Both the position numbers and the translations under genes were made by a program. A stretch of 37,420 nucleotides of DNA from a virus: IMG/VR virus record IMGVR_UViG_3300032053_000226, positions 1-37,420 of that record; one strand, 5' to 3'. Positions 30,170 to 37,420 of this stretch are shown in pieces. Under the pieces are notes generated by a model. That model ran no database searches, was not told the DNA's origin, and saw only the letters and a program-made list of their open reading frames with translations. How positions within the stretch are numbered: position 1 is the stretch's first letter; each line of letters begins with the position of its first letter.

Positions 30170-32251
30170 TTAACGGGCAAGTGCTGATTGAAATGGAGCC
30201 TCGGCTATGGCGTAGAAGATGTAGTTGGTGCCGTTGCCGTTGATGTTTCCGTTTGTGCCACGAGGCTTGAAACCGTTAGACAAGATGTCGAAGTTCCAAA
30301 GTGCATTTACCTGTTCTACAGCACTGTCATTTGCCAGCATTGCATTGTTCGCAACGTTGACTGTCCCGCGTGCTGTGTCAAAGATCATCCAGTTGAATGT
30401 GTCGTTGCTGGACTTCATCATGATCCAACGTGGTCTGAATCCGCAGTAGACGAATGGACCATCTGTAGAGCCGTTGCCTGTGTAGCTGCTGATGCGGGAA
30501 TAGCCGGGGATTTCAGAGAAGCAGTAGGCGACCATGTTGCCGCCGTTGGTTCCAGCGGAATTGCCAAGCGTGATAACGCTAGATGACGGAGCAACGCTAT
30601 TCAAGAACGCAACAGAAGAACCGGGTGCCGCCGTGGTGTTCAGGTACAGTAAGTTGGTCGCCGGAGTTGCGATGTTCTTGTGGTACGTATGCCAGTCGGT
30701 TGCGCCGCTGCGGTTCTTGAAAATAATCATTGCCGGTGCGACACCAAGGCCATGCCCTACCGTTGCACCCGATGTGGTGTTGCCTGTCCAAGTAACGATG
30801 CTGAAACCAGCAACAGGATTAGCACTCACCTGTGCAGAGATAGACCCTGCGGTGTTGGTGACTGCTGCTCCACCCGCTCTCCATAACCAATCAACGTAGG
30901 TGTTTGCGCTGGTATTTATACCCGAGCCCGAAACATCATTGCCCGTTGAGAAGCCCGCAGAATCAAATGATGTCAGAGTATCTGCGAATGTTGCCTCGGC
31001 GTTTGTCGAATTGGATACGAGATATTTGCCCACACCGCTGATTGAATTGTAAAGACCGTGCCACTGCGTTGAATTCCGGTTCTTTACCCACACAAAATCA
31101 GGCCGAAACTGTGCGCCAGTTACTGAGCGGGCAACACCCGATCCGAGGTGTGTCACCACATCAAAATGCAGCTTCGGGTTTGGGATAGGCGCTGCTGGCA
31201 GGTTGCCGGTGTGTAGGGCTTTCTGACCACCTGTGGGACCGGTTGCCTGCCAAGGTCGCTGCCCGAAGTTATAGTCTCCTGACCCAGCAGGGAACGCAGC
31301 AGGAGGTGTCCAAGTTTGTACTGAGCCGCCTCGCTCAAAATACCAAGTACCCGACTCTGGAACTATTGTTGGTAGGTCGGTTGCACCAGAGGCCGTCAGA
31401 TTCCCGTTCGTGAGCGTAGATCGACCTGTGTGGAGTGGATTCAAAGTCGCATAATTCCCACGCTCCCCACCCCCACCACCAAGTGGAACATCAATCATCG
31501 AGTCGTAGGTAACCCCAGCAGTCAGGCTGATATTGTTCGCCGTCCAGTTGTTGCCGTTGCCAGAGCGATCTGCAACCAGCGTTGTGGTGCTGGTGGGGTC
31601 CGAGAAGTCCAAGCGAAAACCGTTGGTGCCGTACGTACCTGTGTACGCTCTAGGCTGCCACATCCCGTTGCTGTCGAACTGACCAAACGAAGTAGGTGTT
31701 AAAGCTTGTCCATCGATGAAGTGAACATCGGACACAAGGCCATCAAAAAACTGCGTACCGCTTCCAAGCTGCCCGATAAAGTGCGCCCGAGGTCCGTTAA
31801 TGGAGGGGTCTATGTTTTGACCGCAAATGGTATTGTTTGCCCACGAAGTAACGCGAACGTTGTTCACGTACAAAATCGTGCGATCTTCCGCTGTCGTATT
31901 TGGAGTGTCGTACACCAGCACGACATGGTAGTGCGCAGAAGGATCACGATAGACCGCCGTGGTAGTTTTCAGTGTGCTTGCAGCGCCGCCAAAAAAATCA
32001 TCGATGTTCAAACGGTCACTGGCATCAAACTCCAAAAATGCGCGGTCGGAACCGGACAGGTAGGGACTGAAAAACGTCTGCCGCCCAAGTGCGCCGCGCT
32101 TCACCCATAGCGATAGCGTGGAGCGACGACGATTCGTTGCGGTAGTGAATGTTCGATTCAGAAACGCCGAAGCACTTGCTCTGAATCTCAAGCTGCGCTG
32201 TAGCTGGTAGCCCGCTGGTGCGGAGCCGAGCAGGACGGGGCTACTTAACAT
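30170..32251 (-). CDS. Tail fibre / receptor-binding protein, lectin-like with three C-terminal repeats
   Basis: A 693-residue protein. Residues about 35-215 look like a LamG/concanavalin-type sandwich (RSTLSLWVKRG, YHVVLVYDTPN, TILYVNNVRV, FDGLVSDVHFIDGQAL). A Gly-rich loop (GGGGGERGN) follows. The C-terminal half has three related units opening FRPDFVWVKNRNSTQW, VAPAMIIFKNRSGATDW and FRPRWIMMKSSNDTFNW, each closing with an aromatic strand (YVDWLWRAGG; MVAYCFSEIPG; YIFYAIAEAP), as in DUF7483-type tail proteins. Probable role: host recognition. It looks more AT-rich than the capsid genes, as is usual for swapped fibres. The start overlaps the upstream gene by 11 nt. Confidence 0.7.
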   Translation of the reverse strand: MLSSPVLLGSAPAGYQLQRSLRFRASASAFLNRTFTTATNRRRSTLSLWVKRGALGRQTFFSPYLSGSDRAFLEFDASDRLNIDDFFGGAASTLKTTTAVYRDPSAHYHVVLVYDTPNTTAEDRTILYVNNVRVTSWANNTICGQNIDPSINGPRAHFIGQLGSGTQFFDGLVSDVHFIDGQALTPTSFGQFDSNGMWQPRAYTGTYGTNGFRLDFSDPTSTTTLVADRSGNGNNWTANNISLTAGVTYDSMIDVPLGGGGGERGNYATLNPLHTGRSTLTNGNLTASGATDLPTIVPESGTWYFERGGSVQTWTPPAAFPAGSGDYNFGQRPWQATGPTGGQKALHTGNLPAAPIPNPKLHFDVVTHLGSGVARSVTGAQFRPDFVWVKNRNSTQWHGLYNSISGVGKYLVSNSTNAEATFADTLTSFDSAGFSTGNDVSGSGINTSANTYVDWLWRAGGAAVTNTAGSISAQVSANPVAGFSIVTWTGNTTSGATVGHGLGVAPAMIIFKNRSGATDWHTYHKNIATPATNLLYLNTTAAPGSSVAFLNSVAPSSSVITLGNSAGTNGGNMVAYCFSEIPGYSRISSYTGNGSTDGPFVYCGFRPRWIMMKSSNDTFNWMIFDTARGTVNVANNAMLANDSAVEQVNALWNFDILSNGFKPRGTNGNINGNGTNYIFYAIAEAPFQSALAR

Positions 32252-32978
32252 CGTTCAGCATCCGGCAGGTGATACGTGTAGCGCTCTCCACTTGGTAGGC
32301 AAGCACGTCGACTGCATTGGCTGTGGTGGTCAAGGTCGGTGCGGTGCCGCCCGGGAATTTCCATGCGGTGTTGTATGCCAGTGTGTAAGGCGTCGCACTC
32401 TGTGTAATGACGATGACACCGCCCTGCCCAGCCACTTGGTTAGTGGGGGCTCCTAGGGTGCGGTTTCCTGCGAGCGTGAGCGTGAAGTTGTTGGCCAGTG
32501 CCAGATCGACGGCAACGGTAGCCGCGTCGGTCAGCGCCACGGGTGCGCCGCGTTGGGCGCGCGTGAACGACTGCGTAACGTCGAGGTCAGCGTACGAGTC
32601 GAGTCCGAGGTTGATCCGGGCGGTCGCGGCGTTGGCCAGATCGGAGAGGTTGTTCGACGCTGCCAACGTGCCAAACAGGGAGTCGGCGATGGCCAGCGCA
32701 TTGAGCCGTAGCGAGACGATGTCCCCGGCGTTCCATGTCTGCGCAGTGGTGTTGTCTTGCGCGCGGACCACGGTGAGGGTGTCCCCACTGCGGGCCGTCA
32801 CCCGGACGATCTCACGTTGTAGGAGTGCGTTTTCCAGAGTCAGGTAAAAATACTGGGCCCCCGCCAGCGCCGGGAACCGCCCGCCCGTCCCGCCCGTGAC
32901 GGATATGGTGGTCGCGACTGCGCTGAAACCCACCGCCACTTGTGAGCGGGCAAAGTTGGTGAATTGGATATTGGGCAT
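32241..32978 (-). CDS. Fibre-like virion protein
   Basis: A 245-residue beta-rich protein. Residues 10-92 (VAVGFSAVATTISVTGGTGG, REIVRVTARSGDTLTVVRAQ, WNAGDIVSLRLNA) form an N-terminal module typical of phage fibre or tail-attachment proteins. SNNLSDLANAATARINLGL is the classical fibre shaft phrase, and the remainder (about 140-235) is a beta C-terminus. It may join the tail to the lectin-like fibre encoded next. SD AGGACC gives ATG 32978. Confidence 0.7.
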   Translation of the reverse strand: MPNIQFTNFARSQVAVGFSAVATTISVTGGTGGRFPALAGAQYFYLTLENALLQREIVRVTARSGDTLTVVRAQDNTTAQTWNAGDIVSLRLNALAIADSLFGTLAASNNLSDLANAATARINLGLDSYADLDVTQSFTRAQRGAPVALTDAATVAVDLALANNFTLTLAGNRTLGAPTNQVAGQGGVIVITQSATPYTLAYNTAWKFPGGTAPTLTTTANAVDVLAYQVESATRITCRMLNDVK

Positions 32979-32986
32979 CTGGGGTC

Positions 32987-33640
32987 CTACGCAAAGGGCC
33001 GCATGCTAACGGCAAGTTCATCGGTGCTGTACTCTTGCTGCGCACGTATGGTAGCTTGTGACAACAAGTAAGTCCACTGTTTACCGTGGTAGTCCGCTAG
33101 CTTGGGGTTGCTCCACGGACGCTCAGGCATGGCCATAAGCTCGTGGATTACCCCATGGAAGACGCAGCGGTGATGCTCACGCTGGAGATACGTCGGCCAC
33201 TCTGCGGCTGTGTCCGTAGGGCGGAGCTGCGCGCGGGCGTAGATTGGGTAGGCTGCGTCCGGCACAGGTGCAAGAAGCGCAATGTCTGGTGTACTACCGG
33301 GCTCATAGTGCACAGGCTCCCCGTCGTCGTCCTGCGGCCAGCTCCGATGCTGCTGGTACATCTTCTGCCGGGTCAGGCGGGTGATATCCCCCTTGGTGCC
33401 ATCAGCGCGAAGCAGGTACAGCGTAGTGGGCTCGATCACCTCGGCGTACGCCTGTGTTGGCACAAGCGCGTAGGAGTACAGTGTGGCACTGGTGGTGATC
33501 AGCGCGACATTGTCCTCCCACACGCGCCCGCGCTGGCATAGGTCGGTGGCAATCTTGCGGATAGTGCTCTCGATGACCAAGCTGGGGCAGCCGGGCAGGA
33601 AGGATGAGATGGACGGGACAACAGCGGCGAACATGGTCAT
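32987..33640 (-). CDS. Head-tail adaptor / tail tubular-like protein
   Basis: A 217-residue protein starting with a helical block (IESTIRKIATDLCQRGRVWE) then beta-rich sequence (YSYALVPTQAYAEVIEPTTL; PIYARAQLRPTD) and a C-terminal helical part with HHRCVFHGVIHELMAMPERPW. This pattern is common in phage proteins encoded downstream of the capsid gene that act as head completion or tail-tube adaptors. The specific family is not certain. ATG 33640 overlaps the previous stop (ATGA). Confidence 0.6.
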   Translation of the reverse strand: MTMFAAVVPSISSFLPGCPSLVIESTIRKIATDLCQRGRVWEDNVALITTSATLYSYALVPTQAYAEVIEPTTLYLLRADGTKGDITRLTRQKMYQQHRSWPQDDDGEPVHYEPGSTPDIALLAPVPDAAYPIYARAQLRPTDTAAEWPTYLQREHHRCVFHGVIHELMAMPERPWSNPKLADYHGKQWTYLLSQATIRAQQEYSTDELAVSMRPFA

Positions 33641-34284
33641 TGGATCACCTCATCTCGGGGCAAAGCTGCGGACGACGTGTCAGTCAGGCGTCGGGCGGTC
33701 AGGCCCGCGGATAGCATGCTGTTGAAGCTGTCTTGGAACATCTTCGCGCGGCCGGATTCCACGTTCTCCGCGTCGATCGACTCCATGATCCACACAGAGC
33801 CATCTGTCACCGTGGGTTTGTATGCGTCCTGCAGTGGGACGATGTCGTCGAGTGCTAGGGTGGCAGGGCTACGGGCGTAGGAAATGGTGAGCGCTAGCCC
33901 TGCGGTAGCGGCCGGAGCCACATAGAACCGGTTCTGGTCGCGAGGGTAGCGCATCCAGTTGATCGCCGGGCCGGGGGGCAGCGTCTCCCATGTGGGGATC
34001 ATCATGTCCAGCACGTCTTGGGACACCTCTTTGACCGCGGCGCCAGTGTTGTTCCCCAGCACGTCCATGATGCGTAGAGAGTCGACGGGCGCCGTCTGCA
34101 GTCCACCCGCTGTGCAGGAGATGGTAGCTATCGTGGTGAACAGGTCTGGGCGGAGGATAGCCATGCGGCTGATCACTTGGTTGATCTTGCGGATCATGGA
34201 AGCGTCGGAGTACCGGTAGGGCACCATGGTGTCGGAAATCTGGTCCCGAACCTCCAGCAGCACGTCAGCGATGGTGAAGCTCAT
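33637..34284 (-). CDS. Phage adaptor protein (DUF6682-like)
   Basis: A 215-residue protein opening SFTIADVLLEVRDQISDTMV, then YRYSDASMIRKINQVISRMA, a helical N-terminus of the gp4/gp6-like adaptor type. Residues 55-150 are beta-rich (PVDSLRIMDVLGNN, NWMRYPRDQNRFYVAP) and the C-terminus is helical (AKMFQDSFNSMLSAGL). It should form part of the ring joining portal to tail. It precedes a second adaptor-like gene, coupled by ATGA, and overlaps the upstream small gene by 4 nt. Confidence 0.65.
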   Translation of the reverse strand: MSFTIADVLLEVRDQISDTMVPYRYSDASMIRKINQVISRMAILRPDLFTTIATISCTAGGLQTAPVDSLRIMDVLGNNTGAAVKEVSQDVLDMMIPTWETLPPGPAINWMRYPRDQNRFYVAPAATAGLALTISYARSPATLALDDIVPLQDAYKPTVTDGSVWIMESIDAENVESGRAKMFQDSFNSMLSAGLTARRLTDTSSAALPRDEVIQ

Positions 34285-34496
34285 GGCAAGTTGCGGCTAG
34301 CGTCTGCGGACACCGCCTCGTCATCCACAGCGGGGGCGACCGACTTTGATTTCTTCGCCTTCGGAGCGGGCGCTGGCTCCTCAATCACACGGGACTCAAC
34401 GTCGATGACTTCTTCGAAGTCGGGGCGATTGGCGTACGCCAGTTGGTATATGTGCAGGATACCTGTTGGGATGTGTCGTAGCAGGCGATCGGCCAT
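34281..34496 (-). CDS. Small late protein
   Basis: A 71-residue protein from ATG 34496, which lies 6 nt after GGAG; a TTG four codons upstream would overlap that site. Residues 1-25 (MADRLLRHIPTGILHIYQLA) are helical, then a charged Pro/Lys/Ala tail (EPAPAPKAKKSKS). It lies directly after the terminator that follows the decoration-like gene, so it may be made at a lower level. Function unknown. ATGA overlap with the adaptor gene. Confidence 0.55.
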   Translation of the reverse strand: MADRLLRHIPTGILHIYQLAYANRPDFEEVIDVESRVIEEPAPAPKAKKSKSVAPAVDDEAVSADASRNLP

Positions 34497-34506
34497 GGCG
34501 GTCTCC

Positions 34507-34537
34507 AAAAGAAAAGGGGCACCCGAAAGTGCCCCTT
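34507..34537 (-). terminator. Rho-independent terminator after the decoration-like gene
   Basis: On the - strand AAGGGGCAC (34537-34529) pairs with GTGCCCCTT (34522-34514) across a 6-nt loop, TTTCGG, followed by TTCTTTT. It lies 23 nt after the stop of the 155-residue gene and just before the next SD. It would raise capsid and decoration transcript levels relative to the adaptor and tail genes. Confidence 0.85.
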
Positions 34538-34559
34538 ATTCTACGCTCAAAACTACTGG

Positions 34560-35027
34560 TTAGGTAGCCTGTGCAGCTTCAAGGAAGCGGCCGAACACGC
34601 GGACGCGGTAGCGACCAGTGCCGGCGCCAACGGTGCCGAACTGAACTTTGATGAAGTTCGAAGCGCCTCCGCTGATCACCGAGTTGGCGGCGGTTGCCAG
34701 CTGCACAGATCGTGTGCCGGCTGCGGCTGCGCCGTTGAACGCGGTCAGGCCAGTGACAGCCGTACCGGCGGCGGCGGCGGCGCCCAAGGTAACCGCAAGG
34801 GTCACAGTGGCCGTACCGGGGCGGACCACGGTTACCGCCGCGCCGTCGATCACCACGCCTGCGAGAGCGGGGATTTCGAAGAGGTCCACAGTGTCCGTAG
34901 CAATGGTAGAACGCTTGGCACCGTCGAAGTCGTACTCGACGTAGAACGGGCCGGGTGTGCCTTCGGCGTCGGCTGCTGCGGGGCTGATACCCGCGGAGCG
35001 CAGTTGCGCAATGGTGTAGTTTGGCAT
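34560..35027 (-). CDS. Putative capsid decoration / head protein
   Basis: A 155-residue protein. A helical start (TIAQLRSAGISPAAADAEG) is followed by a long beta- and Ala-rich body (VTVVRPGTATVTLAVTLGAA; ASNFIKVQFGTVGAGTGRYR). It is encoded 25 nt downstream of the major capsid gene, has a strong SD (TAGGAG) and is followed by a terminator, all signs of high expression. A head-decoration or head-fibre role fits but is inferred; no family is recognised. Confidence 0.55.
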   Translation of the reverse strand: MPNYTIAQLRSAGISPAAADAEGTPGPFYVEYDFDGAKRSTIATDTVDLFEIPALAGVVIDGAAVTVVRPGTATVTLAVTLGAAAAAGTAVTGLTAFNGAAAAGTRSVQLATAANSVISGGASNFIKVQFGTVGAGTGRYRVRVFGRFLEAAQAT

Positions 35028-35052
35028 GGTGTAATACTCCTAGAGTTTCGGG

Positions 35053-35973
35053 TTACTGGCGGACGTACAAGCGGGTCAGGGCTTCGCCCTTAACCACTTT
35101 GTAGCCATACACTTGCAGACCGCGGACGATGTTTCCGAAGGTGGATTCGGCACGCAAGCTCTCCATCTCAGTCATCTGGGATGCAAAAGTCAGGCCCATC
35201 TTGTGACCCCCAATGACGCTGAAGCAGCGGTTGGATGTGTCGATCACGTTGTTCAAGTTGTGGCTTGTGTACAGCGTGAAGCGGTCGATCATGCCCAAAC
35301 GGCCGTTGCGCATCACGGAGAGGCTGTCACCAGTCAGGGAGGCGTCTTTCAGATCGGACTTCTTGATCATACCAGCCATCCAAGCAGGGATAATCAGGAA
35401 ACGACCAGACTCGGGTGCGTTGGCTTCATCCAACACAGTGCCAGCGTCGACGATCAAGTCGAGCACGTTGGTCTTGGTGACCTGCACTGGTGCACCGGTA
35501 GCACCCAAGTTGATGCTCTGGCTAATACGGCCAGCAGTAACGCCTTGGTTGGTCGCAGCGATGTCGGGGATGATGCCAGTCAGGACCTTGGGGTCGATGG
35601 CCAACTTCATCTTTTCAGATGCGTCTTTGGACCAAGCATCCATCAGGCTGATGTCCGACTGAACCTTGTCCACGTCGTCTTCGATACAGGCAAAGTACTC
35701 GCCTTGGTCGATTTCGAGCGTGATTTTTGGCTTGTCGGGGCGCTCCACGGTCAGGTTCATACCCTTGGCATAGGGGCGAACTGTGATTTCAGGGGTCAGA
35801 CGAATCTGAACCTTGTCACCGTGGGACTTGATCTCGCCTTCGTAGTCTGTGTTGGAGATCGCTGCGAGCACGGTGGCGTCGTAGAAGTTCTCAACCAGTT
35901 TGGAAGACCAGATTTCTGGGATAAAGTTACCGGAGTAGTTTGCACCACCGGCGGCTACGGCAAAGGCTGGCAT
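35053..35973 (-). CDS. Major capsid protein
   Basis: A 306-residue protein with recognisable phage coat phrases: NFIPEIWSSKLVENFYDATV at the N-terminus, KVQIRLTPEITVRPYAKGMN, TLEIDQGEYFACIEDDVDKV, GRFLIIPAWMAGMIKKSDL, and RFTLYTSHNLNNV with a C-terminal FGNIVRGLQVYGYKVV. This matches the HK97-fold capsid proteins of many short-tailed phages (P22-like or N4-like side of the family). It is flanked by scaffold upstream and a decoration-like gene downstream. SD AAGAGGT precedes ATG 35973. Confidence 0.88.
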   Translation of the reverse strand: MPAFAVAAGGANYSGNFIPEIWSSKLVENFYDATVLAAISNTDYEGEIKSHGDKVQIRLTPEITVRPYAKGMNLTVERPDKPKITLEIDQGEYFACIEDDVDKVQSDISLMDAWSKDASEKMKLAIDPKVLTGIIPDIAATNQGVTAGRISQSINLGATGAPVQVTKTNVLDLIVDAGTVLDEANAPESGRFLIIPAWMAGMIKKSDLKDASLTGDSLSVMRNGRLGMIDRFTLYTSHNLNNVIDTSNRCFSVIGGHKMGLTFASQMTEMESLRAESTFGNIVRGLQVYGYKVVKGEALTRLYVRQ

Positions 35974-35994
35974 GGTATTACCTCTTAGAAAGTG

Positions 35995-37005
35995 TTAAGC
36001 GGCGTTCTGGGCAATGCGTCCAGAACGTTGGGCATCGAAAATGTCGCGCTCAATGGCCTGTGCTTCGGCTTCGCGCCCACGATACTTGCCGTGCAACTTC
36101 TCCGCGTAGAAGCGCGAGATGTCTTGAGGCGTGTAGGTCTTCTCGGCCTTCTGAGTTGGCGCTGCGGATGCGGCTGATGCGCGTCCGGGGGCTACCATCT
36201 TTTCCAGATTCGAAGTCGCGGTGGTCTGCTTCGCAACAGGTTGTGGCGTCTCGGTTACTCCAGCGTCGCGCTTCCACGCTTGAAAAATGCTCACAACGCG
36301 GTTGAGGTCGAGGGTCTGCTCTGCGTCGGCCAGATAGGTTTGGCGGGTAATACCCGTCATGGCATCTGGTGTCAGCAACCAGTCGTGGAATCTAGGGTCA
36401 CCGTTGACCTGTCCCCAGTCTGGTACAGCGCGTGTCAGGGCGGTCGTAAACGACTGCTCTGCTGTCACTTGCTGGTTAGCCGCCACACGCTGTACGACAG
36501 GAGCAATACCTTGGAGCTGTTCCAAACGACGGTTCAGGTCGTGGACTGCTTGTGCCAGCGGCGCTACTTCTTCCCGAGTGACACGGCGCGCGAAGTCGAT
36601 CATCTCTGATCCATACTCCTTGACGTCGTTCTCATTCAGAAGCTGCGCCGGTTGTGCCTGCTGACGCGGCGCGGGGGCCGCCTGCAGGGTGGACACTAGC
36701 TGCTCAAGGGTGGCGACACGCTGCTCGGCTTCGGAGAGCTTGCGGTTAACCGCGTTCACGATGCCTTGCTGTGACCGCCAGCGCTGTGCGTAGGTGGGGC
36801 TGTTCTCGTCCTCCGCCGGAGTGGCAGGAGTTTCTTGCGGACGCACTTCTTCGGCGGGCGTGGCGGCTTGCGCTACAGGCTCCTGTGTGGAACCTTCGGC
36901 GGCGTTGGCTTCGGCAGGGTCAGCGTCGGTTTTTTGGCCGTAGTGCTGCTCTATGATGGCTTTTGCGTCGTCGACTTGCTTTTGGATTTGTGCGGGGAGT
37001 GTCAT
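35995..37005 (-). CDS. Capsid scaffolding protein
   Basis: A 336-residue acidic, Glu/Gln/Ala-rich protein. Residues 20-65 are a disordered Pro/Glu/Thr linker. Residues 85-115 form a coiled coil (RKLSEAEQRVATLEQLVSTL). Residues 130-250 are helical (EEVAPLAQAVHDLNRRLEQL) and the C-terminus (RFYAEKLHGKYRGREAEAQA) is basic, as expected for binding capsid. Such proteins guide prohead assembly and leave before or during DNA packaging. It is immediately upstream of the capsid gene. Confidence 0.8.
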   Translation of the reverse strand: MTLPAQIQKQVDDAKAIIEQHYGQKTDADPAEANAAEGSTQEPVAQAATPAEEVRPQETPATPAEDENSPTYAQRWRSQQGIVNAVNRKLSEAEQRVATLEQLVSTLQAAPAPRQQAQPAQLLNENDVKEYGSEMIDFARRVTREEVAPLAQAVHDLNRRLEQLQGIAPVVQRVAANQQVTAEQSFTTALTRAVPDWGQVNGDPRFHDWLLTPDAMTGITRQTYLADAEQTLDLNRVVSIFQAWKRDAGVTETPQPVAKQTTATSNLEKMVAPGRASAASAAPTQKAEKTYTPQDISRFYAEKLHGKYRGREAEAQAIERDIFDAQRSGRIAQNAA

Positions 37006-37033
37006 TTTGTATCCTTGCTAACTCGCTAAGGGG

Positions 37034-37225
37034 TCAAGGCCGTAACTGCTGCAGGAGTTCTGTCAGCATCTGCACCCGGCCTTTAAGGGTGCTGAATTGG
37101 TCTGGGCTGGTAGTTGCCAGTCTCTCCAGCTCGGCCTGTCTCCGTGTCACGAGGAGTTCGACAAACTTTACGTTGTGCCGGCCCACTTGCGCCATGAGGG
37201 AGAGGTCGTCTTCAGAGGCTTGCAT
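37034..37225 (-). CDS. Small conserved late protein
   Basis: A 63-residue helical protein (LSLMAQVGRHNVKFVELLVT, then RQAELERLATTSPDQFSTLK), a likely short coiled coil. Small proteins of this kind often lie between portal-region and scaffold genes in podoviruses; no function is known to me. Gaps of 9 and 28 nt separate it from neighbours. Confidence 0.55.
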   Translation of the reverse strand: MQASEDDLSLMAQVGRHNVKFVELLVTRRQAELERLATTSPDQFSTLKGRVQMLTELLQQLRP

Positions 37226-37234
37226 ACAACCAGT

Positions 37235-37420
37235 TTAGGAACCCTTGATCACCAAGAAGGTGTAGGTTCCGGCGGTCGGTGTGAGGGCGCCTGCGGTTGG
37301 GTTCACGAACATGCAACGCAGGGTATTCGCGGCAGAGACTTCGGCTTGTACCAGAGCCACCGCGTTGGTAATGGGGTTGGACAGGATCGCCACCTGATCA
37401 CCGACGTTGAGGCCGGCGAC
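37235..37420 (-). CDS. Virion-associated protein, 5' end outside window
   Basis: The last 61 codons of a gene entering from beyond 37420, ending at TAA 37235-37237. The readable part, VAGLNVGDQVAILSNPITNA, ALVQAEVSAANTLRCMFVNP, AGALTPTAGTYTFLVIKGS, is beta-rich and resembles small structural proteins encoded between portal and scaffold in podoviruses. The rest of the protein, and presumably portal and terminase genes, lie outside. Confidence 0.6.
   Translation of the reverse strand, partial: VAGLNVGDQVAILSNPITNAVALVQAEVSAANTLRCMFVNPTAGALTPTAGTYTFLVIKGS

Noticed and set aside
1-37420. tRNA genes, integrase, attachment sites or transposons
   Set aside because: Nothing cloverleaf-like is visible in the few gaps and no recombinase motif was found; intergenic space is almost absent.

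Overview
The window is a contiguous piece of a tailed double-stranded DNA phage genome. It is probably strictly lytic and short-tailed: no integrase, repressor, tail tape measure, sheath or long-tail genes are visible. The host should be Gram-negative, because the lysis cassette carries an embedded i-spanin/o-spanin pair. GC-rich coding and the relatives I recognise (Lar, DUF3310, Gp49, DUF2829, DUF2514 and LPD38 families) suggest a proteobacterial host, possibly Burkholderiales; that last step is inference. No tRNA, CRISPR array, insertion sequence or RNA polymerase gene was found. Terminase and portal are absent and presumably lie beyond position 37420.

There are two convergent gene blocks. 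Positions 1-13937 (+ strand) hold the early and replication genes, packed with ATGA, GTGA or TGATG overlaps. The first ~2.9 kb is a string of small accessory genes: a repeat-bearing protein cut by the window edge, a Lar-like zinc ribbon, several orphans, DUF3310, and a helix-turn-helix gene whose 5' end appears frameshifted. Positions 2907-13258 form a replication and recombination module: family A DNA polymerase, DexA-like exonuclease, Cas4/RecB-like nuclease with four cysteines, VRR-NUC nuclease, SNF2-type helicase, a probable ssDNA-binding protein, and a primase-polymerase fused to a DUF927-like ATPase. An HNH homing-type endonuclease sits between the helicase and the ssDNA-binding cluster. 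A Gp49-family protein and a DUF2829/Tad2-like candidate anti-defence protein close the block.

Positions 13938-37420 (- strand, read from high to low coordinate) hold the late genes: a partial virion gene, a small conserved protein, scaffold, major capsid protein, a putative decoration protein followed by a terminator, two head-tail adaptor-like proteins, two fibre-like proteins and a fibre-chaperone-like protein. Then come a 33-residue micro-gene, a lysis region (holin-like membrane proteins, a DUF5675 protein as possible endolysin, an eight-cysteine exported protein, Rz/Rz1), a tail structural protein, three probable internal virion proteins (one with a lysozyme-like domain), and a 2001-residue LPD38-type polyvalent protein with a zincin motif. 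A small HNH-like protein ends the block.

The blocks meet with no gap. The + strand operon's best terminator lies inside the opposing HNH gene, on codons for its conserved glycine-rich motif. Other points of interest are the frameshifted HTH gene, the nested micro-genes, the PrimPol-DUF927 fusion, the candidate anti-Thoeris gene, the unconventional lysis cassette and a fibre with a three-fold repeated C-terminal half.
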